NCBI GenBank assembly: GCA_043806975.1
Contig: JAZDGL010000012.1
Span: forward strand, 1 to 13,719
Source: JAZDGL01 sp043806975
GTDB lineage: Bacteria; Patescibacteriota; Minisyncoccia; CAYZDR01
Length of the DNA: 13,719 nucleotides
Reading direction: 5' to 3'
The translations under genes were made by a program, and so were the position numbers. Below the pieces are notes generated by a model. That model was not told the DNA's origin and did not search any database. It saw only the letters and a program-made list of their open reading frames with translations. Numbering within the stretch: position 1 is the first letter of the stretch; every line of letters starts with the position of its first letter. Below are positions 5,215 through 11,615 of this stretch, piece after piece.

Positions 5215-7707
5215 TTATGATAAAACATCAGTTTTTAAGCGAGAAAAAATTTCTTTTTCCACAACTTCTTTGTCTCTTCCAAACCGCAAATTAGAAAATT
5301 CCTTGATAAGATTCCCGATCTCTGGATTTTGCGGTTTTGGCGGAAATGGAACCTTCATATTAAAGGCGGGAGAAAGAACGCCGTCTATCAATAATTTAAC
5401 ATATGCATTCAAATTTTCTATATTCGCGATGTCGCTTTTATCAAAAATCGGCAAAAACTCCTTTTCAAGAACCTCCGCATCTTCTATCCCTGTTCTAAAT
5501 GAGATAATTGAACCGACATTGCCAAAAATGGATTTTCGCAAATCAATTTTCTTTTCAAAGTCGCCCCCGACATTTTCAATCTGGGCAAGATACTGATGAG
5601 CTATGGTTAAATTTAGTTTATATTTGCGCGCTTCCGACAAAATTGATTCAAAAGAAGAAGTGGCAAAATTTTGAAATTCGTCAACATAAAGATAAAAATC
5701 CCGCCTTTGACTTTCGGGAATATCCGACCTTGACATTGCCGCCATTTGAAGTTTCGCAATTATAATCATCCCCAGCAAGCTCATATTGATTTCCCCGATT
5801 GTCCCCTTTGAAAGGCTCACCAGCAAAATTTTTCCGCTGTCCATAACTTCTCTAAAATTAAACGCGCTATGGCTCTGCCCGATAATGTTCCGCATTGTAG
5901 AATTAGTGATAAACGCTCCAAATTTTGCCGCAAAAAACGGGATCATCTCTTGCTTTTCCCTCGCGCCAGTTTTTTCCATCTGTTTTTGCCAAAAATCTCT
6001 AATAATAGGGCTTTTCACCTTGGAAACCCAACTCGCCTGAAAATCATCATCAGTAAAAAGCCGAACTATGTCCACAATCGTTCCCGGATTTTCGTTGTCC
6101 GACATTAAAGTAAGGGCGCCATTGCGAAAATAATCCTGAATGCGCGGTCCAAAAACTTCCGAGCCGAATAATTTTAAGAAAATGCTCATCGCTTCCAGCG
6201 CCAATAAATCTTTCTGTTCTTCATTGCGAGCTTCAAATAAATTAAACCCGAGCGGCCGCTGGGTATTCGCGGGGTCAAAAACAATTACATCTTCAACTCT
6301 TTCTTTCGGGATATTCTCCAAAAGCTTCTCAATTAACTCTCCGTGCGGATCAATCGCGCAAACCCCCTTGCCCGCCTTAATATCCTGCATAATGAGATTC
6401 TGTAAAAATACAGATTTTCCCGTTCCTGTTTTTCCAATAATATACATATGTCTTTGCCTGTCTTTGTCTTTTATCCTTACGGGGATACTTTCTCCGCGAT
6501 AAAGATTTTCCCCTAAAATTGTGCCTTCTTTGGGAATGCTAACAGGCGCAGGAGACTCTTTCGCTTCCAGCCGCTTTACTCCCCTTACATCTTTTGCAAT
6601 TGGCAAATGAAAAATACTTGCCAATTCTTGGCTGCTTAAAATAAAACTGCTGTCCTGATCAAAAATTCTAAAAATATATTTCCAAACTTCCTTTTTATTT
6701 TTCGGAAAAAATTTCTTTTGAAATGCGAATGAATTGAATTGAGATTTAAATTGCGCAAATGAACCCTCTAAATAATTTAAAATGTTATCTGCATTCTCTT
6801 TTGTCCCCGCCGATGCCGCAATTCTTAAATTGACCATAAAGCCATGCTGATTGGCTTTATTCCCGATTGCTTCAATTAAATACTGATTGGCAGGCAGCGA
6901 TTTTGTTTTTTCTTGCTGCTGGTTTTTTTCTTTTTCTGAACTGCCGTCTTTCCCTGTTATCACCACGCCCAATGCCTCGCGCGCATCACCTAAAAATGCT
7001 CCTCCAATTTCCTTGGCAAGCCCAGATTCATTAATTTTTTCTCCCGATTGGAGCGTTTTCACCGCTTCCATCCCTTGTTTTCTCCAACTTTCCGGGGCGG
7101 GCTTAATAATCAGTTGAATTGCCGCACCTTCTTGAGAAGATAATTTGCTAAAACTATTGGTAATTTCTCCCAAAGTATCCGCTTGCAAATTTTTGTATGT
7201 ATTTATTGGGTATAAAGATTTTTTTTGAAGCCTTCCAATGGAAACCGCAACAGCTGATTTTTCTGTAAAAATTGTATAGTCTTCAGGGATTTCCTCTATT
7301 TTTGCGTCAGGGAAAACCCCAAGAAGCTGTTTTCCGACAAATTCTTTATACCTTTTAGGCACGCCCATTAAAAATCTTACTTGCCCCTCTATCAAAGCTA
7401 TTTCCAAAGCGATACTAGGATCTCCCAAAAGTCTTTTTTTAAATCCTTTTTCTTCTTTTATTGACTCCACACCCGCGAAAAACTGCTCCATCACGGCAAT
7501 TCTTTGCATCAATTTTTCAATGTTTTCCAGCTCTTTTTCCTTATCCATCGGAGTTAAAATCAAAAGCAAAGCCGAATTCAACGACCTTGATATCATAAAA
7601 TTTCGCTTCACCGCTGACATTATTACAGCAATCGCAGAAATAACACAAAAAATTCCCAAAACTAATGAAGCTGGAACCAAAAGTAAATTAAAATTAAAAC
7701 TGGACAT
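5215..7707 (-). CDS. TraD/VirD4-like membrane-anchored ATPase (type IV coupling-protein type)
   Basis: An 830-residue protein with one N-terminal membrane helix (about residues 8-32), so most of it is cytoplasmic. Residues about 55-375 form an alpha/beta region with two similar-looking parts (FLMGVPKRYKEFVGKQLLG near 112, and MVNLRIAASAGTKENADNIL near 291). The motor domain follows: Walker A GKTGTGKS (425-432), AIDPHGELIE (451-460), Walker B FYLYVDEFQNF (671-681) and the coupling-protein segment TIAHQYLAQ (701-709). This matches the ATPases that pump DNA or protein at conjugative type IV systems (TraD/VirD4, HerA/FtsK superfamily). Similar genes are common in CPR genomes. The acidic 130-residue gene lies 32 bases upstream and may be co-transcribed. 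No relaxase, VirB4 or pilin gene is present, so a DNA-transfer role is inferred from family only. Confidence 0.9.
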   Translation of the reverse strand: MSSFNFNLLLVPASLVLGIFCVISAIAVIMSAVKRNFMISRSLNSALLLILTPMDKEKELENIEKLMQRIAVMEQFFAGVESIKEEKGFKKRLLGDPSIALEIALIEGQVRFLMGVPKRYKEFVGKQLLGVFPDAKIEEIPEDYTIFTEKSAVAVSIGRLQKKSLYPINTYKNLQADTLGEITNSFSKLSSQEGAAIQLIIKPAPESWRKQGMEAVKTLQSGEKINESGLAKEIGGAFLGDAREALGVVITGKDGSSEKEKNQQQEKTKSLPANQYLIEAIGNKANQHGFMVNLRIAASAGTKENADNILNYLEGSFAQFKSQFNSFAFQKKFFPKNKKEVWKYIFRIFDQDSSFILSSQELASIFHLPIAKDVRGVKRLEAKESPAPVSIPKEGTILGENLYRGESIPVRIKDKDRQRHMYIIGKTGTGKSVFLQNLIMQDIKAGKGVCAIDPHGELIEKLLENIPKERVEDVIVFDPANTQRPLGFNLFEARNEEQKDLLALEAMSIFLKLFGSEVFGPRIQDYFRNGALTLMSDNENPGTIVDIVRLFTDDDFQASWVSKVKSPIIRDFWQKQMEKTGAREKQEMIPFFAAKFGAFITNSTMRNIIGQSHSAFNFREVMDSGKILLVSLSKGTIGEINMSLLGMIIIAKLQMAAMSRSDIPESQRRDFYLYVDEFQNFATSSFESILSEARKYKLNLTIAHQYLAQIENVGGDFEKKIDLRKSIFGNVGSIISFRTGIEDAEVLEKEFLPIFDKSDIANIENLNAYVKLLIDGVLSPAFNMKVPFPPKPQNPEIGNLIKEFSNLRFGRDKEVVEKEIFSRLKTDVLS

Positions 7708-7739
7708 TTATTTTTATTTTTTAATTTTTTTCAAAACTG

Positions 7740-8132
7740 CTATTTTTTGCTAGATATCTCGTCTCTTATTCTATCTAACAAAAAACTGTCTCCGTTTTCT
7801 TCAAAAAACCTTTCTGCCATTTCAATCGCTTCACTCTGTTTTTTCTCATCAGATCCCGCAAAATTTACCAAAGCTTCCAGCCTTTTTTCATCGCCATCAA
7901 TTTGCAAAAGATCTGCAAAATCCAAATTTTGCATTTTAAATTCTTTTTCTACCTTTTGCCCGCCATTCCCCGTTCTTAAAATTTCTTCTTGGATTTTAAA
8001 AATCTTTTCATCTTTTTCCTCTGCTTTTTCAGGCGAAACCACCAGCCCGTCAATAACCGATTTCAACTGTTTTTCTTTCTTTTTTTCTTCAGAATCTAGC
8101 TCTAAATTTTCTTTTTGCTGCTCTAAAATCAT
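7740..8132 (-). CDS. Acidic hypothetical protein upstream of the coupling-protein-like ATPase
   Basis: 130 residues, rich in Glu, Lys and Asp, with no membrane segment or signal peptide. The first half is highly charged and probably disordered or coiled coil (LDSEEKKKEKQLKSV). The second half (about 68-130) has helical segments FADLLQIDGDEKRLEALVNF and MAERFFEENGDSFLLDRIRD. I do not recognise a family. The ATG at 8132 has a weak AGGA ten bases upstream. Its stop lies 32 bases before the ATPase start, so the two likely form one operon, and it could be an adaptor or regulator for that motor; this is position-based inference. Confidence 0.75.
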   Translation of the reverse strand: MILEQQKENLELDSEEKKKEKQLKSVIDGLVVSPEKAEEKDEKIFKIQEEILRTGNGGQKVEKEFKMQNLDFADLLQIDGDEKRLEALVNFAGSDEKKQSEAIEMAERFFEENGDSFLLDRIRDEISSKK

Positions 8133-8198
8133 AAAATTTAAATCCTATCAATTTTTAAACAAATTATGTTATATAAAAAATTTAAAAAATAATTATAA

Positions 8199-8318
8199 CT
8201 ACTGCTTTCTTTTAATTAAATAATGAATAAACTTTTCTACAATTCTTTCCAGCCAATTTAAATATCTCCCTTCCACAATTTCTTGAGTAATTATTTGTTG
8301 ATTATTATCGCTAGACAT
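8199..8318 (-). CDS. Possible 39-residue peptide upstream of the acidic protein
   Basis: Starting at the ATG at 8318, the frame gives 39 residues: a polar N-terminus then an amphipathic basic helix (YLNWLERIVEKFIHYLIKRK). The same frame extends upstream to 8429 but only by reading through the repeat element, so the shorter start is preferred. It lies 66 bases before the 130-residue gene on the same strand. The TATAAG at the end of repeat element B, about 20 bases upstream, could serve as its -10 box. No Shine-Dalgarno sequence is visible. The composition looks protein-like, but the evidence is modest. Confidence 0.4.
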   Translation of the reverse strand: MSSDNNQQIITQEIVEGRYLNWLERIVEKFIHYLIKRKQ

Positions 8319-8336
8319 ATTTATATTTATTTTACT

Positions 8337-8489
8337 TATAGCTCCCGCAAAACAAATTCCGATATTTTCTCCCTCACAGCGAAGGAGATTGAAAGAGATT
8401 CCGTTATTTTCTCCCTTTTTACCTCCCAAGGCGGTCTGCCTTGGGCAGAAGAGGGATTTAGTAAATAAATTTGTTTTGCAAAAACTATA
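8337..8489 (-). mobile_element. MITE-like element, copy B (TIR family, inverted)
   Basis: The shortest copy, 153 bp. The left terminal repeat (8337-8358) begins TATAGCTCCCGCAAAAC and the right one (8468-8489) is complementary at 18 of 22 positions. Its inner CCTCCCAAGGCGGTCTGCC is the reverse complement of the module in copies A and C, so B is inserted in the opposite orientation. It is non-coding; ORFs read across it are artefacts. It fills about half of the 8319-8645 gap, the rest of which holds the + strand promoter and leader of the 52-codon gene. Confidence 0.8.
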
Positions 8490-8583
8490 ATTAAATTATA
8501 ACAAATAAAAAAGAAACGAGCAAAAAAAGTTATCCACTGCGACAAAAAACTTAAGCTTTGGGATAGAATTCAGGGCATTGCGT

Positions 8584-8612
8584 TTGACAAAATTAAAATA
8601 ATCTGTCATTAT
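8584..8612 (+). promoter_or_regulatory. Strong sigma70-type promoter for the 52-codon gene
   Basis: A perfect -35 box TTGACA (8584-8589), a 17-base spacer and CATTAT (8607-8612), with TG one base before the -10 box. The start point would be near 8619, leaving a leader of about 27 bases that contains AGGAGG (8632-8637), eight bases before the TTG start. Confidence 0.75.
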
Positions 8613-8645
8613 CAATTTATCAACAATAGGAAGGAGGGCGTTCTT

Positions 8646-8804
8646 TTGAAAGATAGAAAAACCGAGGAAATGATGCGGGAGAAAATCCTGCAGAAATTTC
8701 CTCAAAAGGAAAAAACACGAAAACAGCTTCGAAAAAAACTTTTTAAAGCTGCTGGGAATGAAGCTGTTGAGAAACCTATCCAAGACCAAGGGGAAGATGA
8801 ATAA
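8646..8804 (+). CDS. Small basic protein (52 aa), function unknown
   Basis: A TTG codon at 8646 opens 52 codons ending in TAA at 8804. The peptide begins MKDRKTEEMMREKILQKF, is rich in Lys, Arg, Glu and Gln, and has a central basic helix (KTRKQLRKKLFKAA) and an acidic C-terminal tail (QDQGEDE). The call rests on expression signals: TTGACA/extended -10 promoter, a perfect AGGAGG at eight-base spacing (the best ribosome site in the window) and a sensible charge pattern. TTG is chosen because of that spacing; ATG codons at residues 9 and 10 are too far away. It is one of only two genes read on the + strand apart from the right-edge fragment. Its last 29 bases overlap the 3' end of the convergent minus-strand gene. 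The family is not recognised; a nucleic-acid-binding or regulatory peptide is possible. Confidence 0.7.
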   Translation: MKDRKTEEMMREKILQKFPQKEKTRKQLRKKLFKAAGNEAVEKPIQDQGEDE

Positions 8805-9825
8805 TCTTCCCTTCTTTATTTTTAGCCAAAGCCAGCAAAGCATTTTCCAAATTCTTATTTTCATCTCTTTTCAGTTCTTGCCTTTTTTTGTTTAAAACAT
8901 CCGCTATCGCCTCGTATGTATTTACCAACGCGCCCAACATAGCTATTGTCTTGGAATCTATAACCTCCAAACCTTCAACCGCCCCTTTTGCTTCTTTCAG
9001 CGCATTTGCGAGATAAGCAACTTCCTTGTCCATACCAATATCAACTTGGCGTAATTTTTTCCAATCTTCTCTACTAATTTTAAGCGATTTTCTCTGCCGC
9101 GTCCAATTGTCTAGCTTCTCTATCACCGAATGAACAGCATAATGAATTTGCATCCCCAGCTGGCCTGCTATATTTTCCAAAATATCAACTTGCAGCTTAT
9201 TCTCTTTCAGTTTTTTCTCAATTTTTTCATCATTAAAAATATAGCTCTGCCTCGTCAATTGCACTATGTCCGATAATTCTTTTGAACTAATTTTAACAAT
9301 CGCCCGAGGAACCATTGCCAACTCTTTCCGCCCTTCATTAAAGCTTGAATATTTTAATTTTCCCAAATTTTGCCTGTCTATTTCCGAAAAAATCTTGTTA
9401 ATTTTTTCCACCAACCGCGATGTTGAATCAGACATTGTAATATCCAACGCAAGAAAAACATCTTTTCCGTCTTTTTCTATTTTTATCGCTAAATCAGAAT
9501 GACCTATTTTATCATCAAATTGGCTGCAATTCTCAACTGAACAATTTTCTCCAAGCCACTTATATTTTTCAATTATATGCGCCAGTAATAATTCTGATAA
9601 ATCCGCTTTTTCCTTAGAGCCTTGCTCAAATTCCCTAATTTTATGCTCCTTAGAAATTTCATCAAGTTTTCCTTTGTCATTATCTGCCAAATCTAACTTA
9701 TTCTTCTGCGATTTTTGATTTTTTTCAACTAATTTTCCATAAACAAAACTTTCCTCCTCATTTAAAGGATTTTTCTTTTCTAGATATTCTTCTTGCTCAT
9801 ACCGCATTCGCTCCATCGATTTCAT
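8776..9825 (-). CDS. Hypothetical protein with weak PD-(D/E)XK-like core
   Basis: 349 residues from the ATG at 9825. The N-terminal third (1-75) is charged and probably disordered or coiled coil. The middle (about 105-135) reads GHSDLAIKIEKDGKDVFLAL then DITMS: an Asp-containing strand, a charged turn, and a second strand ending in Asp. This resembles the spacing of restriction-like nuclease folds often seen in CPR hypothetical proteins, though the final Lys is not clear. The C-terminal half is helical. Start choice is uncertain: GAAGG lies nine bases before the first ATG, but an extended -10 promoter overlaps that codon, so the ATG at 9816 (residue 4) may be the true, nearly leaderless start. 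It stands between the truncated Mur ligase and the 52-codon convergent gene. Confidence 0.75.
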   Translation of the reverse strand: MKSMERMRYEQEEYLEKKNPLNEEESFVYGKLVEKNQKSQKNKLDLADNDKGKLDEISKEHKIREFEQGSKEKADLSELLLAHIIEKYKWLGENCSVENCSQFDDKIGHSDLAIKIEKDGKDVFLALDITMSDSTSRLVEKINKIFSEIDRQNLGKLKYSSFNEGRKELAMVPRAIVKISSKELSDIVQLTRQSYIFNDEKIEKKLKENKLQVDILENIAGQLGMQIHYAVHSVIEKLDNWTRQRKSLKISREDWKKLRQVDIGMDKEVAYLANALKEAKGAVEGLEVIDSKTIAMLGALVNTYEAIADVLNKKRQELKRDENKNLENALLALAKNKEGKIIHLPLGLG

Positions 9826-9852
9826 TATAGCAAACCTTCAAAAATAAAACAA
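9824..9852 (-). promoter_or_regulatory. Promoter overlapping the first ATG of the nuclease-like gene
   Basis: On the minus strand, TTGTTT (9852-9847), a 17-base spacer and TATAAT (9829-9824), with TG one base before the -10 box. The predicted start point, about 9817, lies after the first ATG (9825) and next to the second (9816). If this promoter is used, the mRNA is leaderless or nearly so. Confidence 0.6.
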
Positions 9853-9872
9853 AAAAAATCCTCGATAAATAA

Positions 9873-10613
9873 TTAGATCCGGGGCTTTGACAATAACAAT
9901 CCTTTTCTGATTTGGTCAAAGTTCATGCCCGTTATCATGCCGACACAAATTCCGGCAACCGCAGCCAGCACATTCGTATCGCCAAGCAAATTGATTTGGA
10001 ATTGCCGTTTTATCCCGCCGATTTTTAGAGAAAAGCTCGTTGCCACATCGGCGCCGAAAAATGATGTTTCACAGTCAGAGATAACAATATCATTGTCTTC
10101 TCTGAACCCATACATAAGACGAGTACACTTTGCTTTATCCGCAACACTTCTAATCGTCTCGTCGTCGCCATTTAAAACAGCCCAACCGTATTTAGGCAAA
10201 GAAGATAGAAGCTTCGCCTCTTCCTCAACAGCCGTTTCAAGAGACCCGAAATGCTCCGAATCAGTATGCTCAAGCGTAAGTCTTGTCATCACTCCGATTC
10301 TCGGCTGGATTAAAGAAATATGTTTTTCCATTTGACCCGGGCTGTCGATGCTCATCTCTGCAATGAGTTTGCTCTGCTTCCTAATTCTCAAAACAGTCAG
10401 GGGAATGTTATATGAAGGAGCCAAATTCGCTATGGTATAAATAGTATCATAAGCGGAACCGAGAATATTTGACAACATTTCTTTTGCCGAAGTTTTGCCT
10501 ACGCTTCCCGCAATTCCAATAACATCTACATCGGGATGCAACCTTAGCCATAATTTTGCTAGATGCCATCTAGCATTTCTATAAGGCTTTTTAATAGCGC
10601 CTATTATTTCCAT
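9873..10613 (-). CDS. MurF-like Mur ligase ATPase domain, C-terminally truncated
   Basis: 246 residues holding the central ATP-binding domain of Mur ligases: P-loop GSVGKTSAKEML (36-47), NLAPSYNIPLTVL (63-75), EMSIDSPGQMEKHI (86-99), a conserved His region LEHTDSEHFGSL (114-125), AVLNGDD (145-151) and LLGDTNVLAAVAGI (209-222). MurF adds D-Ala-D-Ala to the peptidoglycan precursor, but complete MurF has about 450 residues in three domains. Only about 30 residues precede the P-loop, as in other CPR Mur ligases, while the whole C-terminal amino-acid-binding domain is missing: the frame stops at SKPRI, where that domain should begin, and 47 bases later the next gene starts. Ligase activity is therefore doubtful. 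It overlaps the C39-like gene by 10 bases and has a good AGGAGG nine bases before ATG. It could be a decayed remnant or a domain reused for binding. Confidence 0.88.
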   Translation of the reverse strand: MEIIGAIKKPYRNARWHLAKLWLRLHPDVDVIGIAGSVGKTSAKEMLSNILGSAYDTIYTIANLAPSYNIPLTVLRIRKQSKLIAEMSIDSPGQMEKHISLIQPRIGVMTRLTLEHTDSEHFGSLETAVEEEAKLLSSLPKYGWAVLNGDDETIRSVADKAKCTRLMYGFREDNDIVISDCETSFFGADVATSFSLKIGGIKRQFQINLLGDTNVLAAVAGICVGMITGMNFDQIRKGLLLSKPRI

Positions 10614-11167
10614 ACTTCAATACCTCCTCCCAGAAAAATTTTATCAAATTCGTTCATGCTGATTTTCTTATTTTCTCCCCCTCCGCCATAAATAAACGGA
10701 TCATTAAAGAAAAAGTCATCCCCGGACAATCCTGTTAAGAGAATCATATGCCCGCCGGTTTTGCTTCGAATCGACGCAATTACATAGGAACCATTTTCCA
10801 GCATAGCGGCAAGTTCCCTTGCGGATTTATTTCTGAAAGTTTTTGCATTCAATCCTCTCACTTTCATCAGACGGCATAAAGATTCATGTTTCCATCCGAT
10901 GTTTTTTCTTCCCCTGAGGTTTTTAAAAGCATACCCGTTTATCAGCAAGCCTTCGGATATGAGATCAAAAATATTCCCTTCATAAAGTCCCTCGGATTTC
11001 AAAACCATCATCACGCATGCTATCGCGCATGATTTCCATCCCCAGTAGGAGAATTCCTGAATAAACCTGGCGCCAAAACGCTTGGCGGCTTCAATGTCCC
11101 TGATTTCTCCATATTCGGCAGTTATTAATGCTCTATTTGCGCCTGCCAGCTGGTCAACAAAAGGCAC
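10604..11167 (-). CDS. C39-like papain-fold cysteine peptidase domain protein
   Basis: 187 residues from a GTG at 11167. The papain-like C39 pattern is visible: WGWKSCAIACVMMVL with probable nucleophile Cys47, GGHMILLTGLSGDDFFFNDP with His140 and a following Asn/Asp (155/156). C39 enzymes cleave leader peptides or peptide bonds, and C39_2-type domains also occur in cell-wall and peptide-processing proteins. No signal peptide or transporter domain is present. Nine codons upstream, in frame, is an ATG (11194) with a better ribosome site (AAGGG) and a good promoter, but codon 7 from it is TGA (11176-11174). The natural start may thus have been lost to a nonsense change, or MKTKNI is a short leader peptide. 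It overlaps the Mur ligase gene, so both products likely work, or decayed, together. Confidence 0.78.
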   Translation of the reverse strand: MPFVDQLAGANRALITAEYGEIRDIEAAKRFGARFIQEFSYWGWKSCAIACVMMVLKSEGLYEGNIFDLISEGLLINGYAFKNLRGRKNIGWKHESLCRLMKVRGLNAKTFRNKSARELAAMLENGSYVIASIRSKTGGHMILLTGLSGDDFFFNDPFIYGGGGENKKISMNEFDKIFLGGGIEVWK

Positions 11168-11229
11168 TGCTTTTCAAATATTCTTTGTTTTCATCGGCTA
11201 TCCCTTATGATTATAATTATCTTATTCCT

Positions 11230-11257
11230 ATTATACGGCAATTCGGTATTTTTTCAA
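11230..11257 (-). promoter_or_regulatory. Promoter of the C39/Mur ligase pair
   Basis: On the minus strand, TTGAAA (11257-11252), a 16-base spacer and a perfect TATAAT (11235-11230). The start point would be near 11223, about 29 bases before the interrupted ATG at 11194. A second TATAAT at 11215-11210 has no good -35 box. Confidence 0.65.
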
Positions 11258-11342
11258 AGAGCTAACTAAAACAATCTTATTTTTAACAATACTTATTTAT
11301 TGCTTTTTTGTCAATAGCTTTGGAAGCTTTTTCCTTCATCTC

Positions 11343-11372
11343 TTGCTTTAAAATTTTCTAATATGGTATAAT
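11343..11372 (+). promoter_or_regulatory. Probable original promoter of the GT39-type gene
   Basis: TTGCTT (11343-11348), an 18-base spacer and TGGTATAAT (extended -10; hexamer 11367-11372). Transcription would start near 11379, 14 bases before repeat element C and about 237 bases before the ATG at 11616. The stretch 11258-11342 between the two divergent promoters shows nothing else. Confidence 0.6.
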
Positions 11373-11392
11373 GAAAATGAAAAATGTTTTAA

Positions 11393-11592
11393 TATAGCTC
11401 CCGCAAAACAAATTTATTTTAAAAATCCCTCCCATCCTCCCTTTCTGCCTAATGGGCAGACCGCCTTGGGAGGTAAAAAGGGAGAAAATATCGGAATCCC
11501 TCCCAATCTCCCTTGCTGCGTCCCGCCGAAGCCCTTAGAGCGAAGAGGGGTTAAAGGGAGCAAATATCGAAATTTGTTTTACGGAAGCTATA
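11393..11592 (+). mobile_element. MITE-like element, copy C (TIR family)
   Basis: A 200-bp non-coding element with the best-preserved ends: left 11393-11414 (TATAGCTCCCGCAAAAC...) and right 11571-11592, complementary at 20 of 22 positions. The inner module 11444-11478 (CTGCCTAATGGGCAG then CCGCCTTGGGAGG) matches copy A in the same orientation. It sits between a good + strand promoter and the glycosyltransferase ATG and makes up nearly half of the 11168-11615 gap. The right end merges into TATAAT at 11589-11594. Confidence 0.85.
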
Positions 11593-11594
11593 AT
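11567..11594 (+). promoter_or_regulatory. Outward promoter-like sequence at the end of element C
   Basis: TCGAAA (11567-11572), a 16-base spacer and a perfect TATAAT (11589-11594) formed by the terminal repeat plus two flanking bases. The start point would be near 11601, leaving only about 15 bases before the ATG at 11616. The same layout with TCGGAA and TATAAC or TATAAG is seen at one end of copies A and B. Confidence 0.5.
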
Positions 11595-11615
11595 TATTAA
11601 CTTAAAATAAAAAAA

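Noticed and set aside
161..8538. DnaA-box-like 9-mers (TGTGGATAA at 161-169 and 1648-1656; TTATCCACT at 8530-8538) as an origin
   Set aside because: They are widely spaced, not clustered, and no dnaA or AT-rich unwinding region with boxes is present. Two perfect matches are mildly unusual but not an origin.
8336..8545. 69-residue minus-strand ORF
   Set aside because: Most of it is a translation of repeat element B.
8496..8864. 122-residue minus-strand ORF
   Set aside because: It is antisense to the 52-codon gene and its promoter, is dominated by Phe and Leu runs typical of reversed AT-rich coding DNA, and overlaps the better-supported gene at 8776-9825.
11174..11176. UGA recoded as glycine (genetic code 25)
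   Set aside because: The HEAT gene and the 226-residue protein gene end in TGA at sensible places, and no conserved Gly in recognised proteins corresponds to TGA.
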